Both the position numbers and the translations under genes were made by a program. 64,000 bases of DNA. Source: Shimia sediminis. Lineage in GTDB: Bacteria > Pseudomonadota > Alphaproteobacteria > Rhodobacterales > Rhodobacteraceae. Shown here in pieces: positions 43,105 through 49,995 of this stretch. The number at the start of each line of letters is the position of its first letter. The first letter of the stretch is position 1. The notes under the pieces are model-generated. The model made no database searches. It had not been told where the DNA came from and saw nothing but the letters and a program-made list of their open reading frames with translations. The stretch is from positions 558,001-622,000 of the forward strand of contig NZ_RYZK01000002.1 in the NCBI RefSeq assembly GCF_003990645.1, in the 5' to 3' direction.

Positions 43105-44001
43105 ATGGCAAAACTTTCAGACATCAAACAACTTATGATTTCCGCACTCCATGACGATGAACCGCGAGCGAATTCGTTAATAAAAGTAATCCGTGCGGAT
43201 GGCCTCTTCACGACTGGTGGTCGTGGCATTCATTCGCCAGACATGACACCGAACGACTTCGCATCTGCAATAGCCGCATGTCTAGTAAATGATCCTCCGA
43301 CAAAAGCTCCTGCCGCTATCCGGAAGCTTATGGCGCTACCTGCATTCATCACTGAAATCGATCCGGATGATGGTGGTGAGTATCGTCAAATCGAACCGGA
43401 AAACGTGGTAGGGTGTGACGTGAATGGCAACCCCTATTTGCCACCTTGTTTTCATGAAGACGGTCCTCCCGTCACTTTTGGGGGCGCGCTTTCTCGCCTG
43501 TGTTCGCACTACTTCGATTGCGACGAAGGCGATGCCCTAACAGTTTACAGAGTCTGGGTCGAAGATGATGGGCATTCCTTAAAGGCTTGCATTGAAATTG
43601 AGGGGCCAAAATTCACAAGGACCGGCTTTCGGGACTACAAGGAGGAGGCAGACGCCTACGCTTGGAAGTTCGAGTTCCTTCAGCGCCAAATCGGGGAGCA
43701 AAGTTACCCCATGTCCTCATCGAAGCGAGAACTATCAAAATACTTCATGAAAGCTGTATCGGGAGCAACACGACTTGAGGTGACAGAATATCTTGACATT
43801 GAATATGCCAAGGTCGCAGCGGCGTCCACCAGATCAGGTTTTGCGGCGGTTGCTCAGGGAATTGAGCAGGAAGCGGAGAGGTTTGCCAAGGCCGCAATAC
43901 CGCCCTTGGAGGATCTGGGTAACAGCCTCAAGGATGCCCGAAACCCTTTCGAAGAACTGGGAAAATCCGCAATTGGATCAGTTGATGAGGAGGACAGCTA
44001 A
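43105..44001 (+). CDS. Phage protein of unknown function with conserved N-terminal domain
   Basis: 298 residues. The N-terminal 70 (MAKLSDIKQLMISALHDDEP, SLIKVIRADGLFTTGGRGIHSPDMTPNDFASAIAACLV) match a domain recurrent in alphaproteobacterial prophages ('..ir..Gll.tgGRG..ap.mt..dAa..l.a.l'), probably helical. The central part is acidic and beta-rich (DALTVYRVWVEDDGHSLKACIEIEG) and the last 60 residues are amphipathic helices. I cannot assign a role. No ribosome site precedes ATG 43105; a leaderless message or coupling to a 28-residue peptide would explain this. TTG 43084 is a weaker alternative. Confidence 0.6.
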   Translation: MAKLSDIKQLMISALHDDEPRANSLIKVIRADGLFTTGGRGIHSPDMTPNDFASAIAACLVNDPPTKAPAAIRKLMALPAFITEIDPDDGGEYRQIEPENVVGCDVNGNPYLPPCFHEDGPPVTFGGALSRLCSHYFDCDEGDALTVYRVWVEDDGHSLKACIEIEGPKFTRTGFRDYKEEADAYAWKFEFLQRQIGEQSYPMSSSKRELSKYFMKAVSGATRLEVTEYLDIEYAKVAAASTRSGFAAVAQGIEQEAERFAKAAIPPLEDLGNSLKDARNPFEELGKSAIGSVDEEDS

Positions 44002-44004
44002 CCC

Positions 44005-44355
44005 ATGACCACCCCTGCCCTTCTCCCTGACTACACCACACCCGCCGATCTGGCGGCGCATTTTGGTGTTTCGGAGCGGGTCATGCGGGAAAAGGTTCGG
44101 GAATTTCAAACATATACTAAGATTGGCCGGAAAGTTGTCTTGTTCCCCGAGCACGTCGAAGCCTTTGAGGAGGCCCTGAAATGTCACTCAAGCTCTACCG
44201 CCGAGGCCAAGTCTGGCACTACCGGGGCACCGTTGCCGGAAGGCGATTACGCGGCTCTACAGGCACAGAGAACAAAGAAACCGCAAGGCGGGTCGCGTCG
44301 GAAGTCGAAACAAACGCATGGCGCAGTCATCTCGATGGACCGGGGGCGCACGTAA
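44005..44355 (+). CDS. Excisionase-like HTH protein overlapping integrase
   Basis: 116 residues. TPADLAAHFGVSERVMREKVREFQTYTKIGRKVVLFPEHVEAFEEAL (12-60) is a winged HTH of the excisionase/AlpA type. The tail (CHSSSTAEAKSGTT onward) is polar and is encoded in a 175-bp overlap with the start of the integrase gene in another frame. As an Xis-like protein it could bend DNA at the attachment site or control the switch. It starts 3 bp after the previous stop. Confidence 0.75.
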   Translation: MTTPALLPDYTTPADLAAHFGVSERVMREKVREFQTYTKIGRKVVLFPEHVEAFEEALKCHSSSTAEAKSGTTGAPLPEGDYAALQAQRTKKPQGGSRRKSKQTHGAVISMDRGRT

Positions 44356-45206
44356 CCATGGCCCAAGCAGCAATCGCATATCGTAACGCCGAGAAATCCA
44401 CCCGTTTCCTTGAAAAGATCGAGGACTTTTGGAAGGATACCAAACTGCGCGACATCTCGGCGGGCGCAATCAAACAGTCATCATTCGACCTCTACCCAGA
44501 AGTCGAAGGGGCAACACGCAACCGCCAGGTTATTGTTCCGACGCAAGCAATCATCAATCACGCCGCCGAAATGGGCTGGTGTTCCAAAATTTCAGTAAAG
44601 CGGTTTCCCGAGGATACAAAAATCAAGGTTCCGGCAACTGCCGAATGGGTCAAAGCTTTCGCCGGTCAGGCCGAGAAAGACGGGCTGACCCACCTTGCCG
44701 CACTCACCCTGTTCCTATTTGGCACCGGGGCCCGTATTGGCGAAGCGGTCGCACTGACATGGGCTGACATCGATTTGACCAAACGCAAGGCTGGCATCAA
44801 CCAAACCAAAACCGGGCACGAGCGCGAAGCTCACCTGCCTGCGCCTGTTATTGCCGCCCTCGCCAATATCCCGTCCAACCGCAACCCCGAAGACCTAGTG
44901 TTCGGCTATGCCTCGCGGGGCAGCGTCTACAAAGTCTGGCACAACGTTACAGAGCGCGCCGGGATTGAGGATATGACACCGCATTGTTGCCGCCACGGCT
45001 TCGCTACAACGCTCTTGCGCAAAGGCATCGACGTTAAGACGGTGGCCAAGCTGGGCGGATGGAAAGACGCCGGAATTGTCCTGAAACACTATGCCCACGC
45101 TATGGACGATCCCACGATTACCGAGGGCCTTTTTGACACAAATCTGGCACACGGCACCACCAAAGAAACCGTAACCCACTCTAAACAAAAGGAAAAGAAA
45201 TCATGA
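44181..45206 (+). CDS. Tyrosine-family site-specific integrase
   Basis: 341 residues. An N-terminal arm-binding region (MSLKLYRRGQVWHYRGTVAG) and SAM-like core are followed by the catalytic domain: Arg185 (GTGARIGEAVALTW), Lys210 (QTKTGHER), His268-x-x-Arg271 (PHCCRHGFATTLL), Trp294 (LGGWKD) and Tyr304 (LKHYAHAM). All catalytic residues are present, so the enzyme should be active. It ends 6 bp before the attR core, and its TGA overlaps the ATG (45203) of the split gene, with AAGGA before it. It should recombine the 25-bp repeats. Confidence 0.96.
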   Translation: MSLKLYRRGQVWHYRGTVAGRRLRGSTGTENKETARRVASEVETNAWRSHLDGPGAHVTMAQAAIAYRNAEKSTRFLEKIEDFWKDTKLRDISAGAIKQSSFDLYPEVEGATRNRQVIVPTQAIINHAAEMGWCSKISVKRFPEDTKIKVPATAEWVKAFAGQAEKDGLTHLAALTLFLFGTGARIGEAVALTWADIDLTKRKAGINQTKTGHEREAHLPAPVIAALANIPSNRNPEDLVFGYASRGSVYKVWHNVTERAGIEDMTPHCCRHGFATTLLRKGIDVKTVAKLGGWKDAGIVLKHYAHAMDDPTITEGLFDTNLAHGTTKETVTHSKQKEKKS

Positions 45207-45250
45207 ACTTAGCCTCTCGTTGGGGAGAGGTGTCCCACGGACGGACATAG
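45203..45250 (+). pseudogene. 5' fragment of the split phage gene at attR
   Basis: ATG 45203 overlaps the integrase stop and has AAGGA 9-14 nt upstream. The frame reads MNL, then the att codons (ASRWGEVS), then runs into host DNA and stops at TAG 45248: 15 residues. In the excised circle the same start joins the frame at 27025 without a shift, giving 173 residues. Confidence 0.75.
45212..45236. repeat. attR core, 25-bp direct repeat
   Basis: Exact copy of 27025-27049. Host sequence follows. In the unoccupied site the bases after it would give TGTCC-7 nt-GGACA, the original first hairpin of the serC leader. Confidence 0.93.
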
Positions 45251-45346
45251 AGGGGTGTTTGTGGTTCCACAACAGCCAAAATGAAGCTATAGCGCCGCTT
45301 GAACGCTGAAAAGCGACCCCAAATGACCACTATCGGAAACTTTCCC
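45237..45346. promoter_or_regulatory. Displaced serC upstream region / serB 5' region
   Basis: Host DNA that used to lie between serB and serC. It should contain the native serC promoter (reading minus) and the serB promoter (reading plus). I see no clear sigma-70 box pair. On minus, a TGTCC arm at 45241-45247 could pair with the att-encoded GGACA. Confidence 0.5.
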
Positions 45347-46219
45347 ATGTACTTCGCCACGCTTCTGACCTCGCCCGCGACCCCCTCACTCGATCCGGCT
45401 TTGGTCGAATCGCTGCGCAATGCCTGGGGCGGTGGGGATGCGAACTGGCTGGCGATTGATGAGGCGGCTGAGTTCTCGTTGGAGGTGATGCCGGACAACC
45501 GTTGGGACGTCTGGGCGGACCTGCAGAACATGGGCGTGGATCTGGTGATCCTGCCGGCCGAAGGGCGCCGGAAAAAGATGCTGCTGGCCGACATGGACTC
45601 GACCATGATCCAGCAGGAATGCATCGACGAGCTGGCGGATGAGGCCGGTGTGGGTGAGCGGGTCAAGTACATCACGGCCAGGGCCATGAATGGTGAGCTG
45701 GACTTTGAAGGAGCGCTGACCGAGCGGGTTGGTTTGCTGAAGGGTTTGGATGAAAGCGTGATAGGCAAGGTGCTGGCGGAACGGATTACCCTGATGCCCG
45801 GCGGCAAGGCTTTGCTGGGAACGATGAAGGCCAACGGGGTTTATGCCGCGTTGGTGTCAGGCGGGTTCACGGCGTTTACGGCAAAGGTTGCGGCCGAGCT
45901 GGGCTTTGACGAAAACCGCGCCAACACATTGCTTGTCGAGGGTGGAAAGCTGACCGGAGAGGTAGGGCGTCCGATCCTCGGGCGCGAAGCCAAGGTGCAG
46001 GCGCTGAAAGAGATTTCGGAGCGGTTGGGTCTGGCTCATGACGACGTGATGGCCGTGGGTGATGGGGCCAATGACCTTGGTATGTTGGGGTTGGCTGGCG
46101 CGGGCGTGGCCTTGCATGCCAAGCCTTCGGTGGCCGCGGAATGCGATATTCGCATAAACCACGGCGATCTGACGGCATTGTTGTACATTCAAGGCTATGC
46201 CAAATCTGACTTTGCCTGA
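45347..46219 (+). CDS. serB: Phosphoserine phosphatase
   Basis: 290 residues. The HAD motif is LADMDSTMIQQECIDELAD (Asp nucleophile and Asp+2), with motif II Ser in ALVSGGFTAF and motif IV in VGDGANDLGML. The N-terminal 80 residues form the small regulatory or ACT-like domain usual in proteobacterial SerB. It finishes serine synthesis begun by SerA and SerC. ATG 45347 was chosen from MYFATLLTSPA, the common roseobacter start; ATG 45323 is possible. It was divergent from serC before the phage entered. A CTCACG/CGTGAG hairpin follows the stop, without a T-run. Confidence 0.95.
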   Translation: MYFATLLTSPATPSLDPALVESLRNAWGGGDANWLAIDEAAEFSLEVMPDNRWDVWADLQNMGVDLVILPAEGRRKKMLLADMDSTMIQQECIDELADEAGVGERVKYITARAMNGELDFEGALTERVGLLKGLDESVIGKVLAERITLMPGGKALLGTMKANGVYAALVSGGFTAFTAKVAAELGFDENRANTLLVEGGKLTGEVGRPILGREAKVQALKEISERLGLAHDDVMAVGDGANDLGMLGLAGAGVALHAKPSVAAECDIRINHGDLTALLYIQGYAKSDFA

Positions 46220-46263
46220 CGCTCTCACGGTTGCGTGAGGAGACTACATCCTTATTGCCATCT

Positions 46264-46283
46264 ATTTAACTTTTTCGTTAAAT
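46264..46283 (+). promoter_or_regulatory. Operator-like dyad before the ArsR gene
   Basis: ATTTAAC-TTTTTC-GTTAAAT, 7-bp arms, ending 6 bp before ATG 46290. ArsR-family proteins often repress their own operon through such dyads; binding is inferred. Confidence 0.5.
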
Positions 46284-46289
46284 GGATGC

Positions 46290-46613
46290 ATGACGACTCT
46301 CATTACAACGTTTTCTGCGCTGGCGGACGAGACCCGGTTGGGCATCGTCGAACGCCTTATGGCGCAGGGTGAATTGCCCGCTGGCGACCTTGTGAGTGAC
46401 GCCGGAATCAGTGGGCCGGCCATCTCGCGTCACCTGAAAATTTTGCGTGAAGCGGGGCTGGTTTCGCAGCGGGCTGAGGGCAACAAAAGGCTTTATTCCG
46501 TGCGCCCCGAGGCGATGAGAACCATCGCGGACTGGACCATGGATCATCGGAAATTTTGGGAGGCCGGACTGGACCGGCTGGAGGCCCTTTTGTCGGAGGA
46601 AGAGCATGGCTGA
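46290..46613 (+). CDS. ArsR-family transcriptional regulator
   Basis: 107 residues. The winged HTH is plain: LADETRLGIVERLMAQGELPAGDLVSDAGISGPAISRHLKILREAGLVSQRAEGNKRLYSVRPEAM. The metal-binding Cys of ArsR/SmtB are missing, so this belongs to the group paired with SRPBCC proteins rather than metal sensors. It overlaps the SRPBCC gene by 8 bp, and a dyad lies just upstream for autoregulation. Confidence 0.92.
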   Translation: MTTLITTFSALADETRLGIVERLMAQGELPAGDLVSDAGISGPAISRHLKILREAGLVSQRAEGNKRLYSVRPEAMRTIADWTMDHRKFWEAGLDRLEALLSEEEHG

Positions 46614-47034
46614 TTTGAGACTGGAACGCGAATTCAACGTGCCCCCGGATCGCCTGTTTCAGGCTGTCACGCAACGGGGAGACCTGCTGCGGTGGTGGGG
46701 GCCGGAGGGCATGGATGTGCCCGAAGACGACATGGATTTCACCAAGACCGGGCCTTGGTTTTCGGTCATGCGCAACAGCGAAGGCCAGCGCTATAAGGTG
46801 TCGGGTCAGGTCACTCATGTGTCCCCGTCGAAATCGGTTGGATTCACCTGGGCGTGGCACGACGACAGCGATCAGCGCGGCGCGGAAAGCCATGTGACAT
46901 TCACCATTGAAGAGACCAAATCCGGCGCGCGGCTGGTGATTGATCACCGCGAATTGGGGGATGATGAGATCAGCGCAAATCATGAGCGCGGCTGGAGTTC
47001 CTCTCTCAACGATCTGGCGAAACTGCTGCAATAA
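46606..47034 (+). CDS. SRPBCC (AHSA1-like) domain protein
   Basis: 142 residues. LEREFNVPPDRLFQAVTQRGDLLRWWGPEG is the START-like 'pa..vf.a.t.pe.l..Ww.P.g' motif, with GFTWAWHDDS and VTFTIEETKSGARLVIDHREL as the later strands. Such proteins bind hydrophobic ligands in a deep pocket; the ligand is unknown. The ArsR-SRPBCC-YCII group is recurrent in bacteria and probably forms one operon here. Confidence 0.92.
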   Translation: MADLRLEREFNVPPDRLFQAVTQRGDLLRWWGPEGMDVPEDDMDFTKTGPWFSVMRNSEGQRYKVSGQVTHVSPSKSVGFTWAWHDDSDQRGAESHVTFTIEETKSGARLVIDHRELGDDEISANHERGWSSSLNDLAKLLQ

Positions 47035-47061
47035 AGACTTTCAAAACAGGGAGATAAGGAA

Positions 47062-47376
47062 ATGCCAAAGTTTATGTTTATCTATCATGGCGGTGGACGG
47101 CCCGAGACCCCGGAAGAAGGTGAACGCGTGATGGCGGCCTGGGGGGCCTGGATGCAAGGGCTGGGCGAAGCGCTGGTCGATGGCGGCAACCCGGCAGGCG
47201 AGTCCAAGACAGTATCGGCCAATGGTGTTGCCGATGATGGCGGGGCCAATCCGGTGTCTGGTTACACGCTGGTCAACGCGGCGGATATGGCGGCGGCATG
47301 CGAGATGGCCAAGGGGTGCCCGATCCTGGAAGGCGGAGCCGGAACAGTCGAAGTCGCGGAAGCGATGGAGATGTAG
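47062..47376 (+). CDS. YCII-related (DGPF-type) protein
   Basis: 104 residues. MPKFMFIYHGGGRPETPEEG, AWGAWMQGLGEALVDGGNPAG and GYTLVNAADMAAACEMAKGCPIL are the YCII ferredoxin-like fold with its active-site His/Asp region. These small proteins are often fused to or beside sigma factors or SRPBCC proteins; the reaction is unknown. GGGAGATAAGGA lies 3-14 nt upstream. Confidence 0.9.
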   Translation: MPKFMFIYHGGGRPETPEEGERVMAAWGAWMQGLGEALVDGGNPAGESKTVSANGVADDGGANPVSGYTLVNAADMAAACEMAKGCPILEGGAGTVEVAEAMEM

Positions 47377-47410
47377 GGTGTTAAGTATCCGTTAAAAACC
47401 CATGAAATGA

Positions 47411-47463
47411 CCAAGTTGTACAACATCTTTTGGGGTGTTTCTCCAAGTTGTACAACTTGGAGA
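47411..47463. repeat. 24-bp perfect palindrome and partial second copy
   Basis: A perfect palindrome of 24 bp (47440-47463) centred on TTGTACAA. CCAAGTTGTACAAC occurs within it at 47443-47456 and again at 47411-47424. It lies between convergent genes, so it is not an obvious promoter operator; no T-run follows. Confidence 0.8.
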
Positions 47464-47522
47464 CTCTGCGATTCTGGTGCAAAATCCGCCGGTGCGAGGA
47501 AAAGAGCCACGCACGTCAGACC

Positions 47523-48164
47523 CTAGACCGAGCGTTCCGCCGGGAAATAGGTCACGGGATCACCGTTTTGCCATTTCGGGTACTTTCGAAACACGGCGAG
47601 AAATCTGTCAGACGCAATGAAGCGTTCGAGCCAGCGGCTGAGGTTGGGCCAGGGCTGGGCATCGAACCACAGTTTGTCGACAAAGGCGAACTGGCGCACG
47701 AACGGCAGAATGGCGAAGTCCGCGAGGCTGGGGTGGGTGCCGAACAGCCAGTCGTTGCCGTCCAGATGTGTCTCTAACGCGGCCAGAAACGCCGAGGCTT
47801 TGGCGCGTTCATCTGCCGGATCAACATCCGCGTGACGCGTGTGATATTTGTAGCGATCAAGCGCGGTCTTGAAGGGGCCGTCGGTGGTTTCGATCAGCGC
47901 GTGGCCCTCTTCAGGCATGTCGAGTAGCGCCTCGGGGTCCGAGCGCCCAAGTGCCCACTTCATGACATCGAGGCTTTCGTCGATCACTGTATCGCCCGCC
48001 ACCAGACAAGGCACCGTGCCGCTGGGGCTGGTGGCGAGAAACTCGGGGGCTTTGTCACGCAGGACCACTTCGCGCAGCTCAACCGTCACCCCGGCACTGG
48101 CCACGGCAAGGCGCGCGCGGATGGCGTAGGGGCAGCGGCGGAAACTGTAGAGGATTGGCTGCAC
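47523..48164 (-). CDS. Glutathione S-transferase
   Basis: 213 residues. The thioredoxin-like N-domain has SFRRCPYAIRARLAVASAG (CPYA, a Cys-type active site as in omega/beta-like GSTs or Grx2-like proteins), SPSGTVPCL with the cis-Pro, and DESLDVMKWAL. The helical C-domain includes FGTHPSLADFAILPFVRQFA, the N-capping Ser-x-x-Asp box. It conjugates or deglutathionylates unknown substrates in the cytosol. It starts 3 bp after the asparaginase gene ends and is probably in its transcript. Confidence 0.9.
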   Translation of the reverse strand: MQPILYSFRRCPYAIRARLAVASAGVTVELREVVLRDKAPEFLATSPSGTVPCLVAGDTVIDESLDVMKWALGRSDPEALLDMPEEGHALIETTDGPFKTALDRYKYHTRHADVDPADERAKASAFLAALETHLDGNDWLFGTHPSLADFAILPFVRQFAFVDKLWFDAQPWPNLSRWLERFIASDRFLAVFRKYPKWQNGDPVTYFPAERSV

Positions 48165-48167
48165 GGA

Positions 48168-49163
48168 TCAGAACACGCCCTCGACGGGCTTCATTTTGCC
48201 GGTGACAAGACCGTCCCAGTTCTGAATCGGGGCGTTGATGTATTTCTGAGCGAGGGGATGCTCTGCGTTCAGGACGCCGAGTTTGACCAGAATGGCCGCC
48301 ATGGCGCATTCCGCGCCGCGGGTGGTGCCATCGGCAATCTTCACGGATACACCCAGTTTCTTTTCGGGGATGATGGCGATGAAATAGGCCTCGGCCCCGG
48401 TTTTCACGGCGACCTTGTGATCCATTGCGCGCATGAGATCGGTACAGGCGCGGCCCTCGCCCGCAACCAGTTCGGGATAGGTGGCCATGGCATGGGTCAG
48501 GCGGGCGGCGGCGCTTTGGCGTGTGTCACCATCGGGGTTGGCGGCGGCAAAAAAGGCCATGGCGCGAGCCATGCCGTGCATGGTGGTGGCAAAGTTGGGG
48601 GCGGAACAGCCATCGATGCCGTAGCCTGGTGTGTCCTCTTGTGTGACGTCTTCGAAGGCGGCTTTGACAGCCTTTTGCACCGGGTGGTCGAGGTCGACAT
48701 AGTCCGGCCCGGCGCCAAGGTGCTTGGTCAGGGTCAGGAAGCCCGAGTGTTTGCCGGAGCAGTTGTTGTGATAGCGGCAGACCGGTTTGCCCTGTCGGAT
48801 CAGGTCATCACGCGCGTCAATGTCGCGGGGTTCCTGCGGGCCGCAGCGGAAATCGTCGTCGGTCAACCCGAGGTCGCGCAGCCACGCGTTGACGCGAACC
48901 GAGTGGATTTCGGCGCCGTTGTGCGAGGCGCAGGCCAAGGCCAGTTGTTCATCCGTCAGCCCCGCCGCATCGGCTGCACCGCTTTCGATCAGGGGCAGGG
49001 CCTGGAGCATTTTTGACGAGCTGCGCGGCAGGACAACAGCCTGAGGATCCCCCCAGGCGTGGATGATTTCACCGTCGGCATTGCACACCACGGCATGGCC
49101 CAAATGCAGGCTTTCGAGAAAGGGACCGCGCCAGATTTCCACCATGGGGACCGGTTTTACCAT
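48168..49163 (-). CDS. L-asparaginase II family (Rhizobium AnsA-like) protein
   Basis: 331 residues. VEIWRGPFLESLHLGHAVVCNADGEIIHAWGD, LPRSSSKMLQALPLIESGAAD, NNCSGKHSGFL and GYGIDGCSAPNFATTM are the conserved blocks of the asparaginase II family (PF06089-type), unrelated to E. coli AnsB. It should release ammonia from asparagine. ATG 49163 has GAGG 7 nt upstream; a much longer upstream frame overlaps the divergent gene and is not credible. No signal peptide is seen, so it is cytosolic. Confidence 0.92.
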   Translation of the reverse strand: MVKPVPMVEIWRGPFLESLHLGHAVVCNADGEIIHAWGDPQAVVLPRSSSKMLQALPLIESGAADAAGLTDEQLALACASHNGAEIHSVRVNAWLRDLGLTDDDFRCGPQEPRDIDARDDLIRQGKPVCRYHNNCSGKHSGFLTLTKHLGAGPDYVDLDHPVQKAVKAAFEDVTQEDTPGYGIDGCSAPNFATTMHGMARAMAFFAAANPDGDTRQSAAARLTHAMATYPELVAGEGRACTDLMRAMDHKVAVKTGAEAYFIAIIPEKKLGVSVKIADGTTRGAECAMAAILVKLGVLNAEHPLAQKYINAPIQNWDGLVTGKMKPVEGVF

Positions 49164-49329
49164 CTTGAACCTCGTATTATTGGGCAAAAACGTGCCAACA
49201 GGTCTTTTCCCTGTTAGCCAAATCAGGCTAATGTGATTGTATCGAGAAGAAAATATCCGGTTCGCAAAAAAGCGGCAAAAGCCGATGGGCCGGAAAACTG
49301 AGGCAAAGCACAGCTTGGAGGCTGTTGAT

Positions 49330-49875
49330 ATGGGATCACTCGTAACGAGTCGGTACGCATTGGGCGCAATTTCGGGCGCGATCTTGGGTGTTTGGGGGCA
49401 AGGAGCCACCGCACAGGAGCAGGCCAGCGCGCCCTGTTCCAGCCAGGTGACAGACTGGAGCGTCTGTGTCGCCGAGGCGCCCAAGGAGTGCTGGGCCGTC
49501 AGCACCGCCAAGGAAAGCGTTAATACGAGAGACGGCCGCGTGGTTGCCGTACGCCGCAGTGATATCCTGCTTATGGTGTTCTATCGTCCGGAAGTGGGCG
49601 TCAAAGGGCAGCTTGGGTTTACCGGCGGGTATCCCTTTGCCAGCGGTTCGACGGTGAATCTGAGCGTTGATGGAAATTCCTATGAGCTGTTCTCTGAGGG
49701 TGAGTGGGCCTGGCCTGCCTCGGCCGCGGATGACAACAAGATCGTGACCGCGATGAAGCGCGGATCAAAGGCGAAGCTCTCGGCAAGGTCTTCGCGCGGG
49801 ACCAAAACCGAAGACACATTTTCTCTGCTGGGCTTTACCGCCGCAGTCGAGGACGCAGAAAAACGGTGCCAATAA
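49330..49875 (+). CDS. Invasion associated locus B (IalB) family protein
   Basis: 181 residues. A signal peptide (YALGAISGAILGVWGQGATAQE) precedes the IalB domain: CSSQVTDWSVCVAEAPKECWAVS, RVVAVRRSDILLMVFYRPE and a late Cys (EKRCQ), so two disulfides are possible. Periplasmic; related to Bartonella IalB, but in free-living roseobacters the role is unknown. GGAGG before ATG 49330 decides the start over the earlier methionines. The gap to the next gene has a GACCGCC/GGCGGTC stem without a T-run. Confidence 0.85.
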   Translation: MGSLVTSRYALGAISGAILGVWGQGATAQEQASAPCSSQVTDWSVCVAEAPKECWAVSTAKESVNTRDGRVVAVRRSDILLMVFYRPEVGVKGQLGFTGGYPFASGSTVNLSVDGNSYELFSEGEWAWPASAADDNKIVTAMKRGSKAKLSARSSRGTKTEDTFSLLGFTAAVEDAEKRCQ

Positions 49876-49995
49876 GGCACGCGACCGCCTGAGCAGGGCG
49901 GTCAAAGAGGCCCCTGCCAGGGCCTGGACCACATCGCCACCACGGGGGAGCTGACCGGAGCAACCGGTCGGATGAACGAGGTGTGAGGACAGGCT

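Larger units (their letters stand above)
27025..45236. mobile_element. Compact 18.2-kb prophage or phage satellite in the serC leader
   Basis: Bounded by the 25-bp repeats; the mobile unit is 18,187 bp with one att copy. Order: left-end small genes, a gene-free 485-bp segment, an HTH protein, candidate cos site, portal, protease, capsid, HNH nuclease, tail tube, connectors, tail completion, small and large terminase, tape measure, two small genes, a control region, divergent ribbon-helix-helix regulators, small genes, HTH/excisionase-like gene and integrase. All structural genes are intact and tightly packed. I find no tail tip, receptor-binding, endolysin, holin or replication protein. Base composition looks less GC-rich than the flanks. 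Confidence 0.95.

Noticed and set aside
27025-45236. Gene transfer agent cluster
   Set aside because: It has integrase, att repeats and regulators, and lacks the RcGTA gene order; a GTA would not be flanked by exact direct repeats.
49876-49995. Terminator after the IalB-like gene
   Set aside because: GACCGCC/GGCGGTC can form a stem, but no T-run follows on either strand.
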